From the NCBI GenBank assembly GCA_948567375.1, contig OX419759.1, positions 34,635,493-34,699,492 on the forward strand: a DNA stretch of 64,000 bases, read 5' to 3'. The notes under the pieces were generated by a model. It had not been told where the DNA came from. It saw nothing but the letters and a program-made list of their open reading frames with translations, and searched no databases. Numbering within the stretch: position 1 is the stretch's first letter; each line of letters begins with the position of its first letter. The stretch comes from Lunularia cruciata (Eukaryota > Streptophyta > Marchantiopsida > Lunulariales > Lunulariaceae). Made by a program: the position numbers and the translations under genes. Of this stretch, positions 22,933 to 33,821 are shown piece by piece.

Positions 22933-23367
22933 TTTTTGGTTCCATTGCCAAGATCTCTCAAGAAGGCAAGATAACATTCCATGTACAATTCTATATTAGA
23001 CAAAAGGAGGCTATAAGGTCTCACTTAAAGAGAACATTTGGGGAAGAGAAGGTGAACTTATGTTAGGAAATTTACACCCATTTATATACCCTATAGTTCA
23101 TTATGATATCTTTGAGGTAATTTTGTACATCTTATATATATGAAAGGATTTGGATAGATTGTGTGAGGTGGATTGTAGATTTGGGGAATATGATGATTTT
23201 GGGCAAAATTTCAAGTTTGAAATCTAAACTTGAAATTTTTGAGAATTATAGCTTGGGTTAACTTTCAATTAGCACAATTGAAACTATTGTGAGAGCTATT
23301 ACATACACTAAGCTAGATAGCTTTTTGAAAGTTGATATGGTGAATTGCTCCCGAAACTGCATGCCGT
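22933..23367 (+). other. A0 leader, first part, with primer-binding site
   Basis: TTTTTGGTTCCATTGCC directly follows the LTR, a decayed form of the family primer-binding site. The leader then matches A2 24253-24661. It includes the small-ORF region: VQFYIRQKEAIRSHLKRTFGEE can still be read, then a frameshift, then VHYDIFEVILYILYI-stop. Cut at 23367 by element C. Confidence 0.8.
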
Positions 23368-23538
23368 TGTCGTCGGGAAAATAGCCCACGTGTACCCTTG
23401 AGGCTTTTGGGCTTTGGGGTAAAGGACAGGAAAGAAAAGGCTTGGAGAGGGAGGACTAGGGAGGAGTTTTTTTCGAAGAAGAGTGCCTGAACAGGCAGGA
23501 AAGGAGGGAGGAGAATTCTCGGAGAGATAGGCTTGGAC

Positions 23539-24230
23539 TGTAACACCCATTTGTGCATGTGTGTGGTATTGTGATATTTAGCTTGGTATTACAAGTACTT
23601 AAGAGATATTATTTATATAGAGATAAAGGATGGTTCTATATTAGTCATGGTTAGCTAAAGTTAGTCATAGCTAAGATAGATGGGACCTTACTTTAGAGGA
23701 AGTAGAAAAGATGAGCACCACTATTTTGGATTTTAGTGTGTTGACTTGGTATTATTCCTAGGTGTTTGGCTTTGGGGAAAGAGTTGAGAACTCTTGGGCC
23801 CGCAAGCCTTTTTGTTTTGGATTCTTCTTTAGTCCAAGGATAGCCCATGTGAAGGAATCCTTGCTTTAGTGGTTGGGTCAAGATAAGACCACATGCTTAG
23901 GGGAATATGCCCATGTGAATGGATATTCCTTTCTACTTTTTGACTTTACTTGACTTTTAGTCTAGTAACTTGAGTTACTACAGTAATTAGTAACTTTGGT
24001 ACGTAACTATTTCACAAGTATATAAACAAGGAGTGAGGAGGTACTCATCATCCTTTCATTTGCAACTATCTCTCTCTCATTGAGTTCTCTAGTGAGCAAT
24101 GTCTTGAGTCTTGGAGTGTTAGCCTTGGAGGAGTATGATGGAGTTGGGGTTCCTTGCCTTCTTAGTCCATGGTGCGCTACCATAATAGCCATCAGAGGTT
24201 CATCCTGAGTGAGAGACAGGCCGGCTCACA
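23539..24230 (+). repeat. A2 5' LTR
   Basis: 692 bp, TGTAACACCC...GGCCGGCTCACA. I found no difference from the 3' LTR on reading through both. Confidence 0.95.
24019..24026 (+). promoter_or_regulatory. Putative TATA box of the family A LTR
   Basis: TATATAAA about 480 bp into the LTR, followed by AAGGAGTGAGG. It is preserved in all A copies (for example the complement of 47221-47228 in A3). This would make about 180 bp of the LTR R-U5. Transcription start inferred at about 24050. Confidence 0.55.
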
Positions 24231-24234
24231 TTTT

Positions 24235-24252
24235 TGGTTCCGTTGCCGGGAC
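24235..24252 (+). other. Family A primer-binding site
   Basis: TGGTTCCGTTGCCGGGAC, 4 nt after the LTR. It is complementary to a tRNA 3' end finishing ..CGGCAACGGAACCA. It resembles the tRNA-Asp site of Athila/Tat-type elements (TGGCGCCGTTGCCGGGGA) but has substitutions. Which tRNA pairs with it was not resolved. Confidence 0.7.
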
Positions 24253-24271
24253 CTCTCTAGAAGGCAAGATA

Positions 24272-24442
24272 ATGTTCCGCGTCCAATTCTACATTAGGCA
24301 GAAGGAGGCTATGAGAGCTCACTTGGAGAGAACATTAGGAGAGGAGAGGGCTGAACTTATGTTAGAGAACCAAGATCCATTTGTATACCCTGTAGTTCAT
24401 TATGATGTCTTTGAGGTGATTTTGTACATCTTGTACACATGA
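24272..24442 (+). CDS. A2 leader small ORF (56 aa)
   Basis: ATG to stop within the leader, 42 nt after the 5' LTR. It contains QFYIRQKEAMRAHLERTLGEE and ends VHYDVFEVILYILYT. The same ORF is in A1 (15660-15490) and A3 (46975-46805), and its wording survives in diverged A0. No known domain is recognised. It could be a translated upstream ORF or the relic of a longer protein. Confidence 0.35.
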   Translation: MFRVQFYIRQKEAMRAHLERTLGEERAELMLENQDPFVYPVVHYDVFEVILYILYT

Positions 24443-25090
24443 GAGGAATTGGAGAGATTGTGTGAGGTGGATTGCAGATTTTGGGGATTAAGGTGATTTT
24501 GGGCAAAATCTCAAGTTTGAGATCTGGACTTGAGATTTCTACACATGATAGCTTGGGTTATCTTTCAGTTAGCACACTTGAAATTATTGAGAGAGCTTCT
24601 ATGCGCACTGGGCTAGAATTTTTGAAAGTTGATAGGGTAAAGTGCTCCCGCAACTGCATGCTCTCTGGAAAATTGTACAGAGTCTGCCATTTCTTCAATT
24701 TTCAGTGAATTGTCCTGAAAATTTCCAAGAAAATTCAGTGCATTGTATCCTACCTGCTGCCACAAAAATTAGAGAGAGATCGTTTTCGCGGAGGGCGTGA
24801 TGAGTTTTTGAAGTGAGGGGGGTGGTTTTCAGACCAAATCTGAAATATGGGTGCTGAATAGAAAGGTGTCTAGGCCAAATGGCTCAATGAAAAGATCTGA
24901 AATTTTGCAGGGAGGGACGCCTTGGAGTTGTGATCAAGTGTGCAAAATTTCAGAGGACTGTGACGTATTGGTTGGGAGATTTGAATGACATTGTGAGGAA
25001 GGGTCAATTCTGCAGAGTGGAGATCTCATGCATGAGAAGCTTGAGATCAACAAAAAGCATGTTTGAGTGTTTAGATTCATCTTGGGGAAC

Positions 25091-25564
25091 ATGGAGAGTC
25101 ATCAAGAGTGGAAATTGAGATTATGCAAGGTTCCCCAAGGGTTTGAGGTGATTGTAGGGGTGGATTTGAGGAAAAGAGAGTTTACAATAGAATTTGAAGA
25201 GAGTGTTGAGAGGATCCAAAAACCTACACCACTTGGAGGAAAGAGTGAGTCTAAGTGCTTTCTATGTGGAGAGAAGGGACATAAGGCAAGTTCATGTCCA
25301 TTGACCTTTGAGAGCAAGAGATTGAGGGAAAGGAGAGGCTTACTTGACTTGGGTTTGCATGTTGGACCTTCTTCACCAAGATTGGGAGGGAGAAGATCTA
25401 AGACCAAAGAGTTGTGTGAGGTTTGTGGAGTTGAAGGACTTCCAAAAGGACATGAGTGTAGTGGAGTAAAAGCACTTTTGGAAACTTTGGTGAAGGATCT
25501 TGGAGAGAGTCTTAGTACAGCTACAGAAATACTACCACCTTCATCAGCTAGTTCTCAAGATTAG
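25091..25564 (+). CDS. A2 accessory zinc-knuckle ORF before gag
   Basis: 157 aa from the ATG at 25091. A basic, folded-looking start (about residues 1-50) is followed by C56-C59-H64-C69 (CX2CX4HX4C) and a second cluster C109, C112, H121, C123. The C-terminal end is Ser-rich. It is separate from, and additional to, the zinc knuckle in gag. It lies 250 bp upstream of gag on the same strand, so expression would need reinitiation, splicing or a separate RNA. Possible nucleic-acid binding; otherwise unknown. Confidence 0.6.
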   Translation: MESHQEWKLRLCKVPQGFEVIVGVDLRKREFTIEFEESVERIQKPTPLGGKSESKCFLCGEKGHKASSCPLTFESKRLRERRGLLDLGLHVGPSSPRLGGRRSKTKELCEVCGVEGLPKGHECSGVKALLETLVKDLGESLSTATEILPPSSASSQD

Positions 25565-25758
25565 TGATGGAGATAATCTTTCAACTTATGGATAAACTAT
25601 CCATGAGAGTTAGATTAATATGCACTCTAGGATTTGATGTTGCTATAGAAATCTTGGAGCAACCTGAACCTTTTGTGTTCCCTAGAGTGGATTATTCTCA
25701 GATGGTGTTAGTCATGTATATACTCTACTAGTAATAGAGTGAGAGAAAAGAAAAGAGG

Positions 25759-25779
25759 AAAAAAAAAAAAAAAAAAAAA
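25759..25779 (+). repeat. Poly(A) run of 21 in A2
   Basis: Uninterrupted run just before gag. A3 has only 10 at the same place (45480-45489 on the complement). A homopolymer length difference between otherwise near-identical copies. Confidence 0.9.
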
Positions 25780-25811
25780 TTGAGAGAAAAGAAAGATAGT
25801 GAGGGGTTAAG

Positions 25812-27668
25812 ATGGGGAAACTTCCGGTTTTCTTTGGCAAGGATGGAGAAGATGTGGAGGCCTTTGTGAGAGACTTCAAGAGAGCTTGCATAGGAAACAA
25901 TGAGAGGAGGAAGAATGAGTGGGTCTCATTATTACCAGATTTCTTTGAGGATGCAGCACTTACATGGTATGAGTCAGAATACCAAAAGAGAGAGAGGAGA
26001 GAGGGGGAAGAGGAGTCTTGGGAGACTTTGACTTCAGCACTCATTGAGAACTTTCTTCCTGATGAGAGTTATGAGAGATTGATGAGTGAGGTTACATTTC
26101 TCAAGCAAGGAGATGGAGAGAAAGTGAGAGTCTATGTGGAAAGAGTGGAAAAATTGGAGTCCAGATTTCGCATAGTGTTGAGGAAGGGTGGGGATGATGT
26201 GGAGACTACAATGATTGGCATAGGGGCCATGCTCACCAAGAATTTTGTGGGAGGATTGAGACCACAAATTAGAAGCAAGGTGAGATATGAGAAACCTTCT
26301 TCCAAGGTTGAAGCTATCAAGATCGCAATTCGTATGGAGGAGAGTTTGGAAGGGGATGAAAGTGATTTGGTGGTGAAGGAGGTTGTGCATCCTCCTCAAG
26401 GCTACAAGTATGGTGGAACTTCTGATACTTTGGTGACAAGGGTTGCACCACAAGTAGTAGTTGCTCCAGTTCTTGCACCTCCACCAAAAGATCCACTCCA
26501 AACCATCACAGAACAACTTGCGGATCTCAAGATCAATGTGGTGCAATTATGGGAGAAGAGAGAGGTGGATCAGAATGTAGGGAGAGGGCCTAGGAGTTAT
26601 GGAAACTATCCATATAGAGGAGGCCAACCAGCCAACAATTTCAATGATAGAAATTGTTTTGGTTGTGGAGGAAGAGGCCATATCCAAAGGAATTGCCCAA
26701 ATTCCACTTACCATGGAGGAAGGGGTTATGAGGGAGCCAATAGAGGGAAAGAGGGAGGTAGTGAAACCCAAGTGGCTCCTAATCCCAACAAAGGTAAGGG
26801 GATAGCATCCATAGATGTGGTTGAGAGCAAGTATGAGAAGGGAGAGTGCTCAAACTCCAAGGGTCTTAATTTGGAGCTTTTGGCACAAGAGAAGAAGAGA
26901 GCTCGTTTTGCAGAGGATGTTCACTCTTCTCAAGGATTTACTTCAAGCAAGGATACTCCTATGTCTACTAGGAGCACTCGCACCTCAACACCATCAACAA
27001 CAAAGACTCCAAGGAAGAAGTTGGGGATGGAGGACTTCTTGATCTCAAAGCAACAATGGAACTACAATGTGTTGGAGGATGTTGGTAGTCACAAGGCTAA
27101 CATCACAGTGGGCCAATTAATTGCTTTGAACCCTACCTTGAGAAAGGAGCTTAGAGGTGGTTTGAGTTCTACAAGGAGCAAAAAGAAGAAGAAGGCAAAA
27201 GTTCCAGTATCAATGGGGGTGGTGGATGCCAAGCCAGCACCATGGGAGGCTTGTGAATATGCCTCTAAGATTGATGTGAGAGTGAATGGTCACAACATCA
27301 AGGATGCATTGGTTGATGGAGGATCAGCAGTGAATGCCATGTCAGAAAGGTTGATGAAGAAGTTGGGTATGATACCCTCAAGACCTTCAACATTTGTGGT
27401 GAGCATGGCAAACAAGCAACAAGTTCGACCAGTAGGGGTGATGGATAAGGTGGTAGTTTCAGTTATGGGAGTTCAAAATCTCATGACTTTCCAAGTCTTG
27501 AAGGATTCAAGCTATGACTTACTTCTTGGGAGGCCATGGTTGAGAGCAGCACGCACAACTGATCGATGGCACAAAGGGTACTTAAGGATTGGGCCATCAA
27601 ACCATAGAGTCACTGTTCCTGTGACTAACACCACCAACACTTCACATTCAGATACCCCTATCTTCTGA
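25812..27668 (+). pseudogene. A2 gag-protease part of gag-pol, ended by frameshift
   Basis: 618 codons. It opens MGKLPVFFGKDGEDVEAF, with the gag core to about residue 200. The zinc knuckle is CFGCGGRGHIQRNC with Cys at residue 282. The protease motif is VDGGSAVNAM with Asp502. A 1-bp insertion near 27659 (CCCCTATC where A3 has CCCCATC) shifts the frame and stops the chain at 27668, just before the acidic linker leading to RT. Gag and protease could still be made. Confidence 0.85.
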
Positions 27669-27705
27669 TTATTGGGAATCAGATTCTGAAGAAGGAGCTT
27701 CAGGT

Positions 27706-29520
27706 GTGGACACAAGCATGGAAGAGGAGACTTCCACGGAGGAGGATGAATCTGAATCTGATTCAGATGTGTATCCCTTGTGTGCTATGGATTTTGCACC
27801 TAAGCCAGAGGTTTTGAAGGACCCAGATAAATCACCATTGACACTTGAGGAGGTAGAGAGAAGGTTATCTACCCTCAAGTATGGCCCAAATGTTACCAAG
27901 GAGGAGAAGGTGAGATTTGAGGAGATTTTCCGCAAGTTCATCCATGTGTTTGCTTTTAGTTACAAGGATTTGAAGGAAGTCACCTTGGAGGAGCACAAGA
28001 TAGAGGTGGAGTCACATGCAAGACCAATCCGCCAAAATCAACGTTGCATTAGCCCACCAATATCTTTGGTTGTGAAGGAGGAGATTGATAAGCTCAAGGA
28101 GGCTGGATTTATCTTTGAGGTGGAGAATTCAGAATGGGTGTCTCCAATTGTCATTGTGAAGAAAAAGAATGGCAAGCTTCGGGTATGTGTGGATTACAAG
28201 AAGCTCAATGCTGTTACCAAGAAGGACTACTACCCATTGCCATTCATTGATGAGATCTTGGAGGAGGTTGCAGGTCATGAGAGGTACAGTTTTGGAGATG
28301 GTTATAGTGGATATAACCAAATCAAGATTGCACCAGAGCATCAACAACTCACCACATTCACCACACCTTGGGGAACTTACGCTTTCAAGGTCATGCCTTT
28401 TGGGCTTTGCAATGCTCCAGCCACATTCCAACGGTTCATGAACAAGGTATTTGAACCTTTCATTGGGAAATTTGTGAGAGATTTCATTGATGACTTTTGT
28501 GTCTATGGGAGCAAGGAGGAGCACTTTGAGCACCTAATCAAAGTCTTGCAACGCTTGGATGAGGCAAATGCATCACTCAACCCAGAGAAGTGCATTTTTG
28601 GATGTGAAGAAGGTCTACTTTTGGGGCACATCATCTCCAAGGATGGAATAGCAGTTGATCCTGAGAAGGTGAGGAAAATCTCAGACCTTCCATTCCCTTC
28701 AAGCTTGACAAAGTTACACCAATTCTTGGGAATGGTTGGGTACTATAGGAGGTTCATCTTCTCATTTTCCAACAAGGCTTATGCATTGACCATCTACATG
28801 AAGAAGGGTGTAGATTACATGGTGATTTTGGAAGACAAGGAGGCTCTCAAAGCTTTTGAGGAGCTCAAGCAATCCCTTGTTGTAGCTCCAATTCTTGCTA
28901 AACCTGATTGGAGTAAGCCTTTCATCCTCTACACTGATGCTTCTAATGTAGCTATAGGATGCACTCTTAGTCAATTAGACCAAGATGGGCATGATCATCC
29001 AATAGCTTATGCTAGTAGGCAGATGGTTTCAGCAGAGAAGAACTACTCTGTCACAGAGAGAGAAGGGTTGGCAGTGATCTTTGGTCTCAAGAAGTTTAGA
29101 CACTACTTGATTGGAGGGAAGGCCACAATTGTCACGGATCACAAGGCTTTGAAGTACATCTTCAACAAGCCTAATGTTGAAGGGAGACTAGCAAGGTGGA
29201 TGATTCTCTTGTCTGAGTATGACTACACAATTGAGGATAGGCCAGGAAAGAAACATGCAAATGCTGATTTGTTATCTAGAGCCTATGATCATGATGGAGA
29301 TGAGCCAGTAGATGATTCCTTCCCGGATGAGGAGCTCATGACAATCTCAGTCACTCAAGAGGTTCCAATGGAGTACAAGGAGATTGTGGATTTTGTGACA
29401 AGAGGTAACTATCCAGAAGGGATGCATGCTAGGGAGAGGAAGGCCCTTGCAGCAAGATCTAGACCTTACACAATGGTGGATGATATTCTTTTTCACCAAG
29501 GAGCAGATGGTCTACTTTGA
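27706..29520 (+). pseudogene. A2 reverse transcriptase and RNase H part of gag-pol
   Basis: Open frame continuing gag-pol after the frameshift. It contains an acidic linker and an RT with VSPIVIVKKKNG, YPLPFIDEIL and the catalytic FIDDF. RNase H has FILYTDASNVAIGC, VTDHKALKYIF and ADLLSRAYDHD. It ends at a TGA (29518-29520) where A3 has CGA, a single transition just before the integrase. There is no start codon of its own. Confidence 0.85.
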
Positions 29521-29526
29521 AGAGCA

Positions 29527-30597
29527 GTGGGTAAGGAAGAGTCTATCCTACTCATAAAGGAGTTTCATGAAGGTTTAGTATGTGGAGGACACTTTGCAGG
29601 AAAGGTGACTGCTTTCAAGATTCTAGATGCAGGTTACCATTGGAGAGGGATTTTCAAGGATTGTCTTGATTATTGCAAAACTTGTCATGTTTGTCAAGCT
29701 TTTGCTAGAAAGTCTACATCCACTCCACCACTTAGATCAATTCCATTGCTAGGACCCTTTGAGAAGTGGGGAATTGATTTTGTAGGACCTCTCAATAGAA
29801 CCCCAAGGAACAATCGGTACATTGTGATAGTTATTGATTACCTTACCAAGTGGGTTGAGGCTAGACCATTGAGGGACAAGAATGAAGATGAAGTGGGTAG
29901 ATTTCTTTATGAACGCATTATCACTAGGTTTGGATGCCCTTTGGAGTTGGTTTCTGATAGAGGAGGAGAGTTTACAGGAAGCATTACTACAGCCATGCTA
30001 CGACATTTCTCTATCACACATAGAGTAACTACATCCTATAAGCCAAATTCCAATGGCTTGGCAGAGAGAACCAATCAGACCTTATGCATGATGTTGGCCA
30101 AAGATGCAGAAATGGAGGGGGCTAAACATCATTGGGACAAGAGGATTCATGCAGTTTTGTGGGAGTATAGGACAACCATGAAGACTTCCACTGGATATTC
30201 TCCATTCCAATTGGTGTATGGTATTGAGTCTACCTTACCTATTCACTTTGATCTTCCTACCTTCCAAAGCATTCATAGGAGATTGAAGAAAGCACAAGGA
30301 AGTGATGCAGAGAAGTCAAGGAAGGATCAACTCATGGAGTTGGAAGAGGCAAGAGCAGTTGCTATGGTTCGAGTGGAGCAAGCCCAAAGGAAACAAAAGG
30401 AGAGCTATGACAAGAGGCAAGGCAAGAAGAAGGTGGAGCCTTTCAAAGAAGGTGATTGGGTAATGTTGTTTGATTCCATTCGATTCAAGAGAGTACAAAA
30501 GAAGTTTTTGCCTAAGTACTTTGGACCTTTCATAGTGGAGAAGGTGTGGGGAAATTACACTTATGATCTCAAGGAGTTGGGGAGGAAGACACTTTGA
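29527..30597 (+). pseudogene. A2 integrase part of gag-pol
   Basis: Same frame as the RT part. It has an HHCC zinc-binding region ending CKTCHVCQ and a DDE core with GIDFVGP, SDRGGEF and NGLAERTNQ. The C-terminal part has GDWVMLFDSIRF and KKFLPKYFGPF. A 1-bp insertion (GGGG for GGG near 30583) changes the last residues and truncates the end by about 13 residues compared with A3. Transfers element cDNA into the genome in the intact relative. Confidence 0.85.
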
Positions 30598-30673
30598 TAG
30601 GATTAACCATGATAAGTTGAAGATGTACCATAGAAGGTAGAGAGACCTTCACTTTGAGGACAAAGTGAAAACT

Positions 30674-30688
30674 TAGTCCGGGGGTAAA
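30674..30688 (+). other. A2 polypurine tract
   Basis: AGTCCGGGGGTAAA lies directly against the 3' LTR start, the expected priming site for plus-strand synthesis. Identical in A1 and A3. Confidence 0.75.
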
Positions 30689-31380
30689 TGTAACACCCAT
30701 TTGTGCATGTGTGTGGTATTGTGATATTTAGCTTGGTATTACAAGTACTTAAGAGATATTATTTATATAGAGATAAAGGATGGTTCTATATTAGTCATGG
30801 TTAGCTAAAGTTAGTCATAGCTAAGATAGATGGGACCTTACTTTAGAGGAAGTAGAAAAGATGAGCACCACTATTTTGGATTTTAGTGTGTTGACTTGGT
30901 ATTATTCCTAGGTGTTTGGCTTTGGGGAAAGAGTTGAGAACTCTTGGGCCCGCAAGCCTTTTTGTTTTGGATTCTTCTTTAGTCCAAGGATAGCCCATGT
31001 GAAGGAATCCTTGCTTTAGTGGTTGGGTCAAGATAAGACCACATGCTTAGGGGAATATGCCCATGTGAATGGATATTCCTTTCTACTTTTTGACTTTACT
31101 TGACTTTTAGTCTAGTAACTTGAGTTACTACAGTAATTAGTAACTTTGGTACGTAACTATTTCACAAGTATATAAACAAGGAGTGAGGAGGTACTCATCA
31201 TCCTTTCATTTGCAACTATCTCTCTCTCATTGAGTTCTCTAGTGAGCAATGTCTTGAGTCTTGGAGTGTTAGCCTTGGAGGAGTATGATGGAGTTGGGGT
31301 TCCTTGCCTTCTTAGTCCATGGTGCGCTACCATAATAGCCATCAGAGGTTCATCCTGAGTGAGAGACAGGCCGGCTCACA
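30689..31380 (+). repeat. A2 3' LTR
   Basis: 692 bp, with no difference seen from 23539-24230. Followed by the GGAC target duplication. Confidence 0.95.
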
Positions 31381-31384
31381 GGAC

Positions 31385-31880
31385 AGGGAGGAAAAGGAAT
31401 GGAAAGGCCTGCTGGGAGAAGAGGAGAATTATCGAAGGGCTAGGGCTTGGCCAAGGGAGAGAGAGAATTTTTGAAAGTGCTTGTTGTGCACAAATTTGGA
31501 GAGAAATGCCTGTTGGGAGAAAGGAGAATTATCGAAGGGCTAGGGCTTAGCCAGGAGAGAGGGAAAATTTTCGAAAGTGCTTGCTGTGCAGAAATTTGGA
31601 GAGAAAGGCCTGCTGGGAGAAAGGAGAATTATCGAAGGGCTAGGGCTTGGCCAGGAGAGAGGGAGAATTTTCAAAAGTGCTTGCTGTGCAGAAATTTGGA
31701 GAGAAAGGCCTGCTGGGAGAAAGGAGAATTATCGAAGGGCTAGGGCTTGGCCAGGAGAGAGGGAGAATTTTTGAAAGTGCTTGCTGTGCAGAAATTTGGA
31801 GAAAAAGGCCTGCTGGGAGAAAGGAGAATTATCGAAGGGTTAAAGCTTGGCCAGGAAGGAGAGAAATTTTTGAAATGTGA
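31385..31880 (+). repeat. 100-bp tandem repeat in C 5' LTR, about 5 units
   Basis: Units begin AAAGGCCTGCTGGGAGAAAGG near 31403, 31505, 31603, 31703 and 31803. Each includes ATTATCGAAGGGCTAGGGCTTGGCC and GTGCTTGCTGTGCAGAAATTTGGAGAG. The 3' LTR has only four (60600-60960). The period of 100 nt shifts frame each unit, yet the plus strand is open in all three frames through much of the array, giving overlapping ORFs of no evident meaning. Confidence 0.85.
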
Positions 31881-32660
31881 GAGTGCAAGGCTGTGCTTGG
31901 ACCAGGAGAGGAATTTTCAAAATGTGAGGGGAGTCTTGCAGGGCTGTGCTTGGACCAGGATAGGAATTTTCGAAATGTTAAGGGAGTCTTGAAGGGCTGA
32001 AGGCTTTTGGAGATGCCTTAGGGCTGTGTTTTGGACCAGGAGAGGAATTTTTGAAATGTGAGAGGGCAAGGCTGTGCTTGTACCAAGAGAGGAATTTTCA
32101 AAATGTGAGGGGAGTATTGCAGGGCTGTGCTTGGACCAGGATAGGAATTTTCAAAATGTGAAGGGAGTCTTGAAGGGCTGAAGGCTTTTGGAGATGCCTT
32201 AGGGCTGTGTTTTGGACTAGGATAGGATTTTTTAAAATGTGAGAGGAGTCTTGAAGGGCTGTGCTTGGACCAGGAGAGAAATTTTTGAAATGTGAGAGGG
32301 CAAGGCTGTGCTTGGACCAGGAGAGGAATTTTCGAAATGTGAGAGGGCAGGGCTGTGCTTGGACCAGAAGAGGAATTTTCAAAATGTGAGGGGAGTCTTG
32401 CAAGGCTGTGCTTGGACCAGGATAGGAATTTTTGAAATGTGAAAGGGGTGTAGAAGCGCTGAAGGCTTTTGGAGATGCCTTAGGGCTCTGTTTTGGACCA
32501 GGAGAGAAATTTTTGAAATGTGAGGGGAGTCTTGCAGGGCTGAAGGATTTTGGAGATGCCTTAGGGCTATGCTTGGACTAGGAGAGGAATTTTCAAAATG
32601 TGAGGGGAGTCTTGTAGGGCTGTGCTTGGACCAGGGGAAGGACTTTTGAGATGCGTGAGG
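31881..32660 (+). repeat. Variable-length GA-rich tandem array in C 5' LTR
   Basis: Repeated GGCTGTGCTTGGACCAGGA(G/T)AGGAATTTT(C/T)(A/G)AAATGTGAG followed by GGGAGTCTTGCAGG or by GCTGAAGGCTTTTGGAGATGCCTTAGGGCTGTG. These short and long units of roughly 50 and 95-100 bp are mixed. The order is matched in the 3' LTR (60960-61760). Noncoding. Confidence 0.8.
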
Positions 32661-33696
32661 TCTGAGATTGGACCAATGGGTGAATTTTTGAAGTTGCAGG
32701 AGAGTGTTGAGGGCTGAAAGATTTTCGAAATGCTGTAGGCAGTGCTTGAAAGTGCAGGGGAGAAAAAGGGTTTTTCCCTCGAAGGAATGAACAATGTGCA
32801 GGACAGGAGATTAAGACAGTAGAGAATTTTTGCAGGTCTGAAGGGGATTTGCTGCAGAAGTTGCCAAAGGATACTTCCGAAGTCAGGAAGAAGAGGAGGA
32901 GAATTCCAAAGTGGATCAGCTCATCTGGAGCAAGGGCAAGGAAATATTTGAAGTTGGTTGGCCTATCTAAATGGAGTGAATCTGATCTGCAAAACAAGGC
33001 ATAGGAGAATGAAGAGGTTCGGAGGGTGAGTTGCCTTGTCTGCTGTCGGACAGAGTATATGTGAAGTGCCGGCTGAGTTGATGAGCAGTTGCAACCTTAG
33101 GGCAGGCATTGCCTTGACTAGAACTATTTGACTTATCCAACCTTGTGAAATTTGTTGTTGAAATTCTTGTGAATGATGAGTCTTGGAAGCGGATTTGTGT
33201 TATGAATTGTGACTAGAGTTGAGGAAAACTCCATTCTAGGAGCTCTCAGTCCAGTCCAGGTGAATAGCATTATTAAATGATCAGGGTGCCCGGGTTTATG
33301 TTCAGTTAGATCACTTAGTTGTCGTGTATTTTATTTATTTTATTGTATCAAAGGGCCACCTGACCTAGGTCTATGAACTGCCTGATTCCGAACCATAGCT
33401 TGAACTTGACATGAAAATAGAATATGAGACTAGGCATAGGTAGAAACCATAACACCAGACTCACATGACAAGATTAGTTTTGCAAAAGTCAAGGATAGAA
33501 CAAAACCTTCAAGGAGAGCCAACCTCAAGGAAACTGAAACAACAAGTTCATATAGAGACAAATTCCCGACAACCCAGGAGTAGGGAAGGAATGTCAGTCT
33601 ACAGGAAAATCCAAAAGAAAGACAATAAGGAAAACTAAGCACAAGCAGCCATGTGCTCGGCGCACTCTCAAGACCAAACGTTCCCCATGACATAAG

Positions 33697-33714
33697 TGGC
33701 GACCATGCTGGGGA
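33697..33714 (+). other. C primer-binding site
   Basis: TGGCGACCATGCTGGGGA, 4 nt after the 5' LTR, complementary to a tRNA 3' end ..CAGCATGGTCGCCA. It differs from the A and B sites, so family C uses another tRNA. Leader sequence without ORFs continues to 33821. Confidence 0.65.
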
Positions 33715-33821
33715 ATCTTGAGGCTTGTGCTTAGACGTTACGACTAGTTGGAGTTGGGGAAGAGAACAAGGAAAGATTGGACTGATCTAAGTGGACAGTA
33801 GTGAGCTGTTCTGAGGTAGAG

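Larger units (their letters stand above)
23539..31380 (+). mobile_element. A2: family A retrotransposon, recent, coding region broken
   Basis: 7842 bp with GGAC duplications at 23535-23538 and 31381-31384. The uninterrupted site is readable in the C 3' LTR at about 60571-60600. The two 692-bp LTRs appear identical, indicating very recent insertion. Gag-pol nonetheless has two 1-bp insertions and one nonsense codon compared with A3. Confidence 0.96.
23368..33692 (+). repeat. C 5' LTR, interrupted by A2
   Basis: The parts 23368-23538 and 31381-33692 give about 2.48 kb once A2 and its duplicated GGAC are removed. It is closely similar to the 3' LTR but longer by one 100-bp repeat unit. Purine-rich arrays occupy 31381-32790. 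The remainder (32800-33692) is unique sequence ending CCCCATGACA next to the primer-binding site. Confidence 0.88.

Noticed and set aside
31447-31992. Overlapping repeat-peptide ORFs in the C LTR array
   Set aside because: All three frames are open because of low-stop, purine-rich repeats; not supported as genes.
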